Of a stretch of DNA of 64,000 nt, positions 24,194 through 33,700 are shown in pieces (within the stretch, counting starts at the first letter, position 1; each line of letters starts with the position of its first letter). The notes under the pieces are model-generated. The model was not told where the DNA came from. It was given only the letters and a program-made list of their open reading frames with translations, and searched no databases. Both the position numbers and the translations under genes were made by a program. Location of the stretch: contig NZ_JAMFMA010000002.1 of NCBI RefSeq assembly GCF_023502425.1, positions 124,001 to 188,000 of the forward strand, in the 5' to 3' direction. The stretch comes from Flagellimonas spongiicola. Lineage in GTDB: Bacteria > Bacteroidota > Bacteroidia > Flavobacteriales > Flavobacteriaceae.

Positions 24194-27100
24194 TTAAAAA
24201 TTAGTGCTTACAGATAAGGCAACTGTCGCTGGAATAGGGACGTTACCAAAGTTCACTGCCCGTAACAGGTTGGATTGTCCACCTGCATTGGTCTCTGGAT
24301 CATAGCTGAAGAAATCATCAAAAGAAATGAGATTTCTACCTATTAAGGAAACTCGCGTGTTCTTCAACTTGTCGTTGAACAAGGAAGGAAATTCGTAAGA
24401 AAGCGCCACCTCTCTTAGTTTTACAAATGAACCATCTTCCATCCTGAATTCTTCTATTGGGTAGATTCCTGCAATGTAACCTCTAGGCAATTGGCCAGTG
24501 AGCTCTTGCTCAGCCAATCTTCCCAGACCTACACCTTGTCTTGTACGTTTGTCCGCATCAAAAATGTCAAACCCTTGCACGGATTCCCACAACATTGAGA
24601 ACGAGAAATTCTTGTAGGTCAAATCGGTACCTAGACCCAAAATGTAATCTGGGTTGGGATCTCCGATCACTCTTCTAAGAACATCTCCTGTTGGTTGCCC
24701 ATTGGCATCCCTTTGAGATTGTCCGGTAGCCAAATCACCACGTTCAACTTGTGGTACTCCAACTGGCACACCATTGGTAGATGGCCCAGTCAGGATAAGT
24801 TCCCCGTTATTGTCTGTAGCAAAGTAGGTCCCATAGAATACCCCTAAAGGCTGCCCTTCCTGAACCACTGGTGGAGCCCCTGCAACATTAGCAATGGTAA
24901 TATCACCTCCAATGGTTTCCAAAACTTTGTTTCGGTTTCTACTGTAATTTGCCGTAATGTTCCAGGTTAAATCCTGCGTCTTTACAGGCGTTACCCTGGC
25001 ATAAATTTCAACACCCTTATTTTCCATAGTACCGACATTTTCGGTCCTTGAAGCACCACCGATGGAAGGTGCCAATACCCTACTAACAATCAAATCTTCA
25101 ATTTGTTGGCTATAATAGGAAAACAATAATCCCGCCCGATTATCAAAGAAACTTAGATCAGCACCTATTTCGAATTCCTTGGTACGTTCTGGCACCAAAT
25201 CTTCATTTCCTAATCGATTGTTTTGTTGTAAGGTCGTATCGTTTAAGAAATCATTGGAAGTATAACTCCCAAATCTTTCAAATGGTGAAATTGCAGTAAG
25301 GTTACCCGCCTCTCCATAAGAAGCTCTAAGCCTAGCAGAATTAATAAAACTGTCTTCTGACCAAAAAGGTTCGTTGGAAATTAAATAAGAACCAGAAATC
25401 TTTGGATAGAAATTGGAACGTTGGTCTTCATCGAAATTAGTTGCGCCGTCAACTCTTCCTGCTAAGGTCAAGAATAACTTATCATCAAAAGACAATGTTT
25501 CTTGCAAGAAAAACCCGAAAATATCCAATTGGGAATCGATTGGCTGAGTCTGCAATGGTACTGTTGGATTTCCTGAAGCGTCCAAGTCCCTTCCTTGGGT
25601 ACCATCAAACTCCAACTCACTAGCTTGGAAGCTGTATCCTGCAGTTGTTCTCGAATTCAGTTTTTCGGAAATATCAATATCATAGGTAAGGTTGATATCG
25701 TAATTCCAATTGAACACCTTGGCTTCTGCTTCCCCGCGATACCCCAAGTTGAAGTAAGCTGGGTTAACATTTTCGTACGGATAGATCGGCACAAAGATGT
25801 TTCCTTTTTGATTGTACGTATCAACACCTATAATCTGGTCGACAGTCAAATTCTCAATTGGATTAAGCTTTACGTGCAAACTTGGAATGAAGTGATTTAC
25901 TTTTTGTGTAATATCGAAGGTTTCGATAATAGACAGTGGGTTTACCCGCGTATTCTCAACAGCAAGTAAGTTGCCATTCGCATCACGTTGTGAAAGATCA
26001 AATACGTTATTGGTAATGTTTACGGAGTTTATTGGACTCCAGAACACATTTCCATCTGGTTTTTCATCTGAGTTGCTATTGGCAAAATACAATCCAAGAT
26101 CATAGGACAACCAATCCGTGACGTTATGGCTAAAATTCAATCGAGCTGAAAGGCGGTTATACTTAGTATTCTTGATAATACCTTCATTGCTCAAATAGCC
26201 AATGGAGGCGTTATAATTCATGGTCTCGTTACCGTCCCGCATAGAAATGTAATTATCCGTACCCAATCCTGTCTGGAATATGGCATCCTGGTAATCATAT
26301 CTGGTGGTATTGAATTTATTGGCAGATAGAAAACGGAAAGGTGTAAGATTTCCCGTGTCTGGGTCGAAGCCAAAAATTGGCCATAACCTTCCGGATAGCG
26401 GACTGTTCGCAATTGTTTCGAATTCCTCGCCGCGCAGATTTAAATCCAGTTTTTTACGAACAGCATTTACATTTAGCGTACTCTTAAAAAACAGCTCAGG
26501 ACCATCCTCAGTATAGGTTCCCTTTTTTGTGGTGATGACCACAACACCATTTGAAGCTCGGGAGCCATAAATTGCAGCAGCGGCTGCACCGTTAAGAATG
26601 TTAATATTATCAATGTCGTTTGGATTGATATCCACCATTCTATTTTGTCCTGGACTTGCGTCACCAGCCGAAACATTTAAGTTGGTTACATTGGTGGTTA
26701 AATTACTTACAACAACCCCGTCCACTACATAAAGTGGTTCAGAAGATCCCTGTATGGTACTAGGTCCCCTTAACCGAATGGAGAAACCACCTGCAGGATC
26801 ACCTGAATTCTGTGTAATCTGTGCTCCTGGTACTTTTCCTTGTAAAGACGTTGTTACATTAAGCGGTGCGGCTTTTACAAGTTCTACAGATTTTACTGTG
26901 GTAATTGCATTGCCTAATTTTTTACGTTCTTGAGTGATTGAGGAACCAACTACGATTACTTCATCCAAATTATTGGAATCCTCAAGAAGTACTACTTTAA
27001 TTTGCTGGTCGGAACCGGTAAGTGAAATTTCCTGTTGCTTGAATCCAACATAGCTGACAACCAACAATTTTCCAGCGGTATCACTTGCTGTAAAACTGAA

Positions 27101-27280
27101 GTTTCCATCAAAATCAGTGACTCCTCCCGAAGAAGTCCCCTGAATGAAGACACTAGCCCCTGGTAATGGCTGACCTCCATTGTCGTTGACCGTTCCTGAA
27201 ATTGTAATGTTCTGTGCAAAAGTAGTTTGAACAAAAAAAATCAACATCAAGAACAATAAATGATCAAATTTTTTTTTCAT
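24194..27280 (-). CDS. SusC/RagA-family TonB-dependent receptor (muramic-acid locus)
   Basis: 1028-residue outer-membrane channel. A signal peptide ends at TTFAQ. A carboxypeptidase-like regulatory domain follows (about 25-110: ISGTVNDNGGQPLPGASV), then the plug with LDEVIVVGSS, the SusC-specific GPSTIQGSSEPLYVVDGVVV and IYGSRASNGVVVITTKKG near residues 160-255, and a long beta-barrel ending in an aromatic residue (STNF). No STN domain is present, so it is not of the sigma/anti-sigma signalling type; the divergent DeoR regulator and the TTGCA repeats upstream explain its control better. A strong Bacteroidota -7 box lies 30 bases before the start. Confidence 0.94.
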   Translation of the reverse strand: MKKKFDHLLFLMLIFFVQTTFAQNITISGTVNDNGGQPLPGASVFIQGTSSGGVTDFDGNFSFTASDTAGKLLVVSYVGFKQQEISLTGSDQQIKVVLLEDSNNLDEVIVVGSSITQERKKLGNAITTVKSVELVKAAPLNVTTSLQGKVPGAQITQNSGDPAGGFSIRLRGPSTIQGSSEPLYVVDGVVVSNLTTNVTNLNVSAGDASPGQNRMVDINPNDIDNINILNGAAAAAIYGSRASNGVVVITTKKGTYTEDGPELFFKSTLNVNAVRKKLDLNLRGEEFETIANSPLSGRLWPIFGFDPDTGNLTPFRFLSANKFNTTRYDYQDAIFQTGLGTDNYISMRDGNETMNYNASIGYLSNEGIIKNTKYNRLSARLNFSHNVTDWLSYDLGLYFANSNSDEKPDGNVFWSPINSVNITNNVFDLSQRDANGNLLAVENTRVNPLSIIETFDITQKVNHFIPSLHVKLNPIENLTVDQIIGVDTYNQKGNIFVPIYPYENVNPAYFNLGYRGEAEAKVFNWNYDINLTYDIDISEKLNSRTTAGYSFQASELEFDGTQGRDLDASGNPTVPLQTQPIDSQLDIFGFFLQETLSFDDKLFLTLAGRVDGATNFDEDQRSNFYPKISGSYLISNEPFWSEDSFINSARLRASYGEAGNLTAISPFERFGSYTSNDFLNDTTLQQNNRLGNEDLVPERTKEFEIGADLSFFDNRAGLLFSYYSQQIEDLIVSRVLAPSIGGASRTENVGTMENKGVEIYARVTPVKTQDLTWNITANYSRNRNKVLETIGGDITIANVAGAPPVVQEGQPLGVFYGTYFATDNNGELILTGPSTNGVPVGVPQVERGDLATGQSQRDANGQPTGDVLRRVIGDPNPDYILGLGTDLTYKNFSFSMLWESVQGFDIFDADKRTRQGVGLGRLAEQELTGQLPRGYIAGIYPIEEFRMEDGSFVKLREVALSYEFPSLFNDKLKNTRVSLIGRNLISFDDFFSYDPETNAGGQSNLLRAVNFGNVPIPATVALSVSTNF

Positions 27281-27309
27281 AATTGTGTTCTTTTAGTGAG
27301 AGTTGTAAA

Positions 27310-27426
27310 CAAACCTATGACAATAAATTTGTATTTGCAATGTTTTCTTGCAAGTAATCATTGCATAAATGCAAATATTATGTTAATTTGACGTTTTATC
27401 TTGCAATATTGCCGTTTTATATTGCA
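27310..27426. promoter_or_regulatory. Divergent susC/deoR control region with TTGCA repeats
   Basis: On the minus strand TAGGTTTG (27317-27310) is an exact TAnnTTTG -7 box for susC, and TTGC lies 19 bases before it at the -33 position. Around and beyond it are repeated TTGCA words: plus-strand starts at 27335, 27348 and 27361 (13-base steps), an inverted partner TGCAA at 27370 making TTGCAT, AA, ATGCAA a perfect inverted repeat, and at 27401 and 27422. The last two belong to direct repeats CGTTTTATCTTGCA (27392-27405) and CGTTTTATATTGCA (27413-27426), 21 bases apart. They are probable operators for the DeoR protein whose gene starts at 27440. Confidence 0.7.
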
Positions 27427-27439
27427 GTAATTAGAAAGT

Positions 27440-28195
27440 ATGAATAAAGAAAAGAGACATCACATCATTTTACACGAGATTCAAATTCGAAACCGAGTTC
27501 TTCTTACCGATTTAGCAAGCATGCTAAATGTTTCCATGGATACGGTCAGAAGAGACGTTAAAGAGTTGGACGAGTTGAAAAAACTAAAGAAGGTTCATGG
27601 TGGAGCAGTTTCCAATGGTTTCAATGTATATTCCAATCGCCTTGGAGAAGTCTATGAGTTGGGCAGTAAATCCATTATCGCACAAAAAGGAATTTCGTTA
27701 TTAAATGATGGAGATATTGTGCTGATCAGTGGTGGTTCCACAAATTTGGAATTGGTAAAGTTGTTCCCAAAACATATGGATTTAACGCTTTTTACCCCGA
27801 GTTTACCCATGGCGGTGGAACTTATGGCAAATGCACCCGAGCATTATGAGGTCTATCTTGTGGGCGGTAAGCTGTCGCGGAAATCCCAACTAGCAATTGG
27901 AGGTAGTTCCATCAACATTTTATCAGAAATAACAGCCGATATTTGTTTTTTAGGTACAGGTTATATCGATGTTAGTAAAGGTATTAGTGAGCTGGATTGG
28001 GAAATCACACAAATGAAGAAAGCAATGATTAGGGCATCTAAAAAAACCGTTTCACTTACGATTTCAGAAAAATTGAACACCTCAAATCGCTATAAAGTAT
28101 GTGAGATTTCTACGCTGGACACGATTATCACAGAGTTAGATCCAAACTCACCAATCCTGGATAGTTATAGAAATGCAGGTGTAAATATTCTTTAA
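27440..28195 (+). CDS. DeoR-family transcriptional regulator
   Basis: 251 residues. N-terminal DeoR helix-turn-helix (about 1-57: RHHIILHEIQIRNRVLLTDLASMLNVSMDTVRRDVKEL and the KKVHGGAV wing), then the DeoR C-terminal phosphosugar-sensing domain with DGDIVLISGGST, YLVGGKLS, DICFLGTGYIDVSKGISE and the late KKTVSLTISEKL segment. Such proteins are usually repressors released by a phosphorylated sugar. Divergent from the SusCD-NamZ-symporter-MurQ genes, it probably senses an amino-sugar phosphate (MurNAc-6-P or GlcNAc-6-P). The upstream TTGCA repeats are the expected binding sites for both promoters. Confidence 0.92.
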   Translation: MNKEKRHHIILHEIQIRNRVLLTDLASMLNVSMDTVRRDVKELDELKKLKKVHGGAVSNGFNVYSNRLGEVYELGSKSIIAQKGISLLNDGDIVLISGGSTNLELVKLFPKHMDLTLFTPSLPMAVELMANAPEHYEVYLVGGKLSRKSQLAIGGSSINILSEITADICFLGTGYIDVSKGISELDWEITQMKKAMIRASKKTVSLTISEKLNTSNRYKVCEISTLDTIITELDPNSPILDSYRNAGVNIL

Positions 28196-28209
28196 GTAGT
28201 TTAAATCAA

Positions 28210-29403
28210 CTATTCCCCTACTCGATACGGCTTTGAAAGTTGATCCTTGCCATCGGTCAACCATTCAAGAGAGAATTGGGTAAATACATTTTGGGTGTAT
28301 TCATCTTTTTCAAAAAGCAAACCAATGTTTCCATTTTCCAATACGGTAAGTGAAGGATATGCAGAAGCTCCTGTAAAAATCGTCTTCCCCTCAGACCATG
28401 TCCGACCTTCGTCATAACTTATCCTAACTACCATATTAATACGTTCATCTTTTGACTTGGCGTTTGCAAACAACAAGCGATTTTTCGCGAATCCTTTTCG
28501 TTTTGATGTAAAGCGAATTAGGCTTGCATTACAACTTGGGTCAATCAATGTGGAATCAGGTTTTGAAGACCAGCTCCGTCCTTCATCATCCGATAAATGG
28601 ACATAACGCAAGCCGCTATTGTTAACTCTTGAATTCACCATCCAATCGCCATTTTCCAAACTTATGATTTTAGATTCATCAGCAGGTGAGATTGGTGTAT
28701 TGATGAGATGCCAACTATCACCATGATCATCACTACCAAAAACATGCATTCCTTTTTCAAGATTCACTAAACAGTGTAATAATGTGCCATTAGTGTTTTG
28801 AAATCCTCTTCCTGAGGTAATAAACATAAAATCCTTTTTCCAGTCTGGTGTAGTTATCTGGGATGTTATATCGATTGGACTACTCCAGGTTCGTCCATTA
28901 TCAGTGCTTTTCACCATGTTCATATAGTAAACATTAGGCTCTAGTTGGAGATCCATGAAATTGTAGAACATGAATATCTCATTTGTCATTTCGTCCACGA
29001 TCATGGAAGGGTCAGAGGCCGATTGCCCTTCTGGGTAGTCGATTATTCGTTGAATATCACCCCAAGTCTTGCCATTATCAGAACTACGTCTAAGGACTAT
29101 ATTAATGTTCTCACTCCATTTTAAATCACCACATGAAGGTACTCGCTCATCTATAGCAGCAATTAAATCGCCATTGGGCGCAGTAATCAATGAGGGAATA
29201 CGATAACAAGCAACAGATGAGTCCTTGGTGGCGTTAAATAAATCTACAAACGCTAAAGCCCCATATTCAATATTTTCGTTCGGATTGATGTCTTTTTCCT
29301 CCTTTTTACCGCCACAAGACGCTAATAGAAGGACAAGAATCAACAAACTGCCAAAAACACCAAAATTGGATTTACACATAACTATCAATACTAGATTTCT
29401 CAA
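28210..29403 (-). CDS. BNR-repeat sialidase-like lipoprotein
   Basis: 397-residue exo-sialidase/neuraminidase-fold protein with a lipoprotein signal (lipobox LASC, then GGKKEEKD). At least five Asp-box (BNR) motifs are visible: SSDNGKTWGD, STDNGRTWSS, GSDDHGDSWH, SDDEGRSWSS and SYDEGRTWSE. The FRIP-like element appears as YRIPSLIT near residue 68, with Arg as in the sialidase arginine triad; LAAIDERV follows with the usual acidic residue, and a Tyr near the SYPSLTVL segment could be the nucleophile region. This is GH33-like, but no sialic-acid catabolic genes are in the window, and the neighbours handle muramic acid. It is preceded after 33 bases by an AraC gene on the same strand. Confidence 0.85.
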   Translation of the reverse strand: MRNLVLIVMCKSNFGVFGSLLILVLLLASCGGKKEEKDINPNENIEYGALAFVDLFNATKDSSVACYRIPSLITAPNGDLIAAIDERVPSCGDLKWSENINIVLRRSSDNGKTWGDIQRIIDYPEGQSASDPSMIVDEMTNEIFMFYNFMDLQLEPNVYYMNMVKSTDNGRTWSSPIDITSQITTPDWKKDFMFITSGRGFQNTNGTLLHCLVNLEKGMHVFGSDDHGDSWHLINTPISPADESKIISLENGDWMVNSRVNNSGLRYVHLSDDEGRSWSSKPDSTLIDPSCNASLIRFTSKRKGFAKNRLLFANAKSKDERINMVVRISYDEGRTWSEGKTIFTGASAYPSLTVLENGNIGLLFEKDEYTQNVFTQFSLEWLTDGKDQLSKPYRVGE

Positions 29404-29436
29404 TGAATAAGGTCACCATTTTAGCATTTTAACCTC

Positions 29437-30462
29437 CTAATCTGGCTGCAGTTCCATTTGTTTTTGTTTGAATTGATTTGGCGTGCATTTCTCATGCTTC
29501 TTAAACACCGAGGAAAAATACTGACTCGTGGTGAATCCGCACTGATATGCTATCTCGGAAATCGTTAGCTCCCTATAATCCAATAACAGTTTCTTGGACA
29601 ATTCCACACGTCGCAATGTAAGGTAGCGCATAGGGGTCAAATTCGTGATTTGTTTACAATGATGAGTAAATCTGGTTATCCCTACTCCAGCTGATTGCGA
29701 CATGGTTTCAATAGTCCAATCTTCCGCCAAACTATTTTCCAGTTCCTTTAAAAAGAAGATCACGCTTCTTGAACTTTCCGTTAAGGCTTCGTTCAACACT
29801 ATATCATCGGTATCCAACAAATCTAACAACAGGACCAATAGATAATTGATATACAATCGAATCTTGGATGCATTGCTACCCTGCTTGTCATTTTCTATTA
29901 CCTTTCCGAGTTCGATAAAACAGGTCCTTACCTCCTTATTTACCTTTAGAATAGATTGTTCATTTTGTCTTAGTATCAAGGTGAGCTTTTGAAGATCTTT
30001 TGGAGTCATGGTGATCCAATCCGGCCACCTCCATTGCTGATGGGGTCTCCGTACACCCAAATCCAGGATAAGCCAATAAAACTTACCCATACCCACGAAG
30101 GGGTTTCCCACTTTATGCACCTCCCATGGCCGCGTGATGGTCAGATAATCGGGTTTCAATAGTACTTCTCTGTGCTCTTGAGCATAAGGCATGGTACCCG
30201 ATTCTAAAAAATGAAATTCCAATCCCTCATTTCTATGCCAATCCAGTCCCCAATCCTGTGGTTCATGGGCATCCCAATACCCGATACTATTCAAGCCTAA
30301 TGTATTTTCGTCTAATCTGTCTCCGGGATAGGTATGACGAGACAACATCACAGACTTGATTTTGTTCCGATGGGTCGCGTCAACCAAGGGCAGACATTTA
30401 TCCGCTTGGTATACGATGCCTTCAGCTCTATATGGCTGGATTTCCTGTACACTTCCTTTCAT
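29437..30462 (-). CDS. AraC-family regulator with cupin sensor domain
   Basis: 341 residues. The N-terminal part (about 40-150) is an AraC-type cupin: WHRNEGLEFHFLESG, LLKPDYLTITRPWEVHKVG and FYWLILDLG. The C-terminal part is the double helix-turn-helix (WTIETMSQSAGVGITRFTHHCKQIT, then LTISEIAYQCGFTTSQYFSSVFKKHEKCTPNQFK). It is soluble, unlike the three membrane-anchored AraC proteins in the window. It lies 33 bases before the sialidase-like gene on the same strand, so it probably controls that gene in response to a sugar. Autoregulation is possible; no operator was identified in the 314-base region upstream. Confidence 0.9.
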   Translation of the reverse strand: MKGSVQEIQPYRAEGIVYQADKCLPLVDATHRNKIKSVMLSRHTYPGDRLDENTLGLNSIGYWDAHEPQDWGLDWHRNEGLEFHFLESGTMPYAQEHREVLLKPDYLTITRPWEVHKVGNPFVGMGKFYWLILDLGVRRPHQQWRWPDWITMTPKDLQKLTLILRQNEQSILKVNKEVRTCFIELGKVIENDKQGSNASKIRLYINYLLVLLLDLLDTDDIVLNEALTESSRSVIFFLKELENSLAEDWTIETMSQSAGVGITRFTHHCKQITNLTPMRYLTLRRVELSKKLLLDYRELTISEIAYQCGFTTSQYFSSVFKKHEKCTPNQFKQKQMELQPD

Positions 30463-30776
30463 TCACCTTCCTTATAAATCAATTTGAAAAGTAACCAAAA
30501 AATCACACTCCACAATTGAATTTAGACAGATGGCGTGCACAAGCCTCCAAGCAACAAATAGTTGACATCATTAACACCTACAAACAAAGGATTTACCATT
30601 TTGAAGTTGATTTCCCATCTAAAAAAATAAAAACCAATACTCCTCTTTGGAGCACACCTAAAGCTGTGATACCCTTCATCGTGTTTGTATAATTTTTTTC
30701 ACTGATCTAAATCGCACAGTAAGTAGCATATAATTGCTTAATTTTCTTCTCTTAATGAAATTTTGATTATTCAGCA
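30463..30776. other. Divergent intergenic region, 314 bases
   Basis: Between the AraC gene (minus) and the ThuA/dehydrogenase gene (plus). It must hold both promoters, but I cannot place them. One plus-strand frame is free of stops from about 30500 to 30690, with no ATG start and no recognisable similarity; I treat it as chance. No repeats, RNA gene or clear palindrome are seen. Confidence 0.4.
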
Positions 30777-33700
30777 ATGAATCTTTATAAATCGGTATTA
30801 GCACTTCTAACGGTGACCTTTCTATTTTCATGCAGTTCTAATGAAAGGGAAATATTAGTTTTCAGTAAAACTTCAGGTTTTCGCCATACATCCATAGAAG
30901 CGGGACTAACCGCATTACATCAAATGGCAAAGGATCATAATTTCAAGATTACCACCACCGAAGATGCGTCATATTTTGAGGAGGATTCTTTAAAAACCTT
31001 CAATGCTGTTGTTTTTTTAAATACCACTGGAGATGTTCTAGACGCTGTTCAACAAGCTGACTTTGAACGCTATATTCAAGCTGGTGGTGGATTTTTAGGT
31101 ATACATGCAGCTACAGACACAGAATACGACTGGCCTTGGTTCACAGAACTGGTTGGAGCGCAATTTAAAGGACATCCCGAAGTTCAGACCGCACATATAA
31201 ATGTGATAGACAATAAACACAGTAGTACCCAATTTCTGGATAGCGTTTGGATTCATACTGACGAATGGTACAATTTCAAAAATTTCAATTCCGATGTGAA
31301 TGTATTATTGGAAGTGGATGAAACCTCTTATGAAGGTGGTGATCACGGCCCACATCATCCGACAGCTTGGTATCACGAATTTGATGGAGGCAGGGCATTT
31401 TATACGGCCATGGGTCACACTGATGCGTCTTTTTCGGACCCTACTTTCTTGAAACATCTGTTTGGCGGCATCGATTATGTAGCAAGTAACGGCCCACTGG
31501 ATTACTCAAAAGCCAAAACAGAGCGAATTCCTCCAGAAAACCGATTTGTGAAAGAAGTGTTGGATTTTAATTTGGACGAACCTATGGAATTGGCAGAACT
31601 TCCTGGCGAAGGTATCTTATTTATTGAGCGAAGGGGGCATCTCAAATTTTTCAATTTTGACACTTCCAGTACCACCGAAATCGCAACCATGGATCTATTC
31701 TATGGAAACGAAGATGGACTACTTGGGTTAGCAGTAGATCCAAAGTATAAAGAAAACAACTGGATCTATTTGTTTTACAGCGCTGCAGATGGAAGCAAAC
31801 AACAGCGGGTTTCGAGGTTTGATTTAAACAATGGTCAGCTAGATTTTAAATCTGAAAAAATACTACTGAACATCCCTGTTTTACGCGAATGCTGTCATAG
31901 CGGCGGTGGTTTGGAATTTGGACCAAACGGCAATCTTTTTATTGGAATTGGAGACAATACAAACCCGTTCGAGTCCCAAGGGTTTGCACCCATTGACGAA
32001 CGAGCCAATAGAGCTTTGTGGGATGCGCAAAGGTCCGCTGCCAACACCAACGACCTTAGAGGTAAAATCCTGCGCATAAAACCGGAAGCTGATGGCACCT
32101 ATTCAATTCCCGAAGGCAATCTTTTTCCCGTTGGAACGCCTAATACACGTCCTGAAATTTACGTCATGGGATGTCGTAATCCATTTCGATTTTCTATTGA
32201 TTCCAAGACCGGATTTGTGTATTGGGGTGATGTAGGTCCGGATTCCGGGCAAGATGACCCCGTAAGAGGCCCTAAAGGAATGGGAGAGTTTGACCAGGCT
32301 CGAAAAGCTGGATTTTGGGGTTGGCCATATGTAAGAGGAAACAACCAACAATACAACGATTACGATTTCACCAAATTGGAATCAGGACCAAAATTTGATC
32401 CCCAAAACTTGGTAAATGATTCACCAAACAATACAGGTATTCAAAACCTTCCTCCAGCCCAAGAATCTTTGATTTGGTACTCCTATGATCATTCTGAAGA
32501 ATTTCCTTGGTTGGGCGAAGGTGGCGTAAATCCCATGGCTGGTGTCGTCTATCATTCGGCAGATTACCCTGATGCAAATGAGAATTCCTTTCCTTCTTAT
32601 TTTGAGAACAAATTGTTTGTTTACGAATGGATGCGCGATTGGATCTATGTGGTTACGCTGGATGAGTCCCAGAATTATGTGAAAGCGGATCCCTTTATGC
32701 CAAATACCGAGTTTTCACATCCAATGGACATGCTTTTTGGAACCGATGGCAATATGTACCTTCTTGAATACGGGCAGAAATGGAATGCAAAAAACCTGGA
32801 TGCGCGTCTAAGTAGAATTTCCTATATCCCCGGAAACAGAAAACCGGTTGCCCATTTACAAATGGACAAAGAAATTGGAGCTGCCCCACTGACTATCCAG
32901 TTTTCGGCAGATGCCTCCAAAGATTACGATGGGGATAAACTCGAATATGAATGGTCCTTCGAAAACAGATCCATTGTTGATTCGAAAGCGTCAAATCCAA
33001 CATATACTTTTGAAAAAGCAGGTGTGTATCAGGTAAATCTAAAAGTTTCCGACCCGGCAGGTAACTCATCGGAAACAAGCGCAAAGATATTAGTGGGGAA
33101 TACTTCTCCAGAACTAAACATTAAAATTGAACCATCTGATTCTCTTTACTACAATAATAAAAAAGTCACCTATCAAGTGAATGTCATCGACAAGGAAGAT
33201 GGAAATTCCAATGACAAAAACTTTCCTCAGGAACGAATCAAAGTGACCTTCAGCTATATTCCAGAAGGGGAAGATTTGATTAAGGCAACCCTAGGACATC
33301 AACAAAACGTAGTGCCCGAAGGAAAGCTACTTATGGAAGAAACAGATTGCAGAGCATGCCATGACATCAATGAAAAAGTAAATGGCCCTAGCTATATGGA
33401 GATTGCTGATAAATATGGTAAGACAGACCGTAATTACTTGATAGATCGAATCAAAAAAGGTGGTTCAGGAGTTTGGGGAGAATCCTTGATGTCGGCCCAC
33501 CCACAATTATCGGTTGAAGAAATTGGCAAAATGGTTGATTATATCCTATCCCTTGACCCCAACCAACAATTGGATGGAGAGCCTCTTCCTTTATCCGGCA
33601 CCTTGGAATTCAATGAACATATAGGCGACAATAACAGCGGGAAATATGTCTTGATGGCTTCCTATCTAGATACTGGAAATGAAAATGTTCCCAACTCTTC

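Noticed and set aside
28210-29403. Reading the sialidase-like gene as proof of a sialic-acid catabolic cluster
   Set aside because: No sialate lyase, epimerase or kinase gene is in the window, and the neighbouring enzymes act on muramic acid.
30500-30690. Stop-free plus-strand stretch of about 62 codons in the AraC/ThuA intergenic region
   Set aside because: No start codon, no similarity recognised, and a length that chance can give; the region must also hold two promoters.
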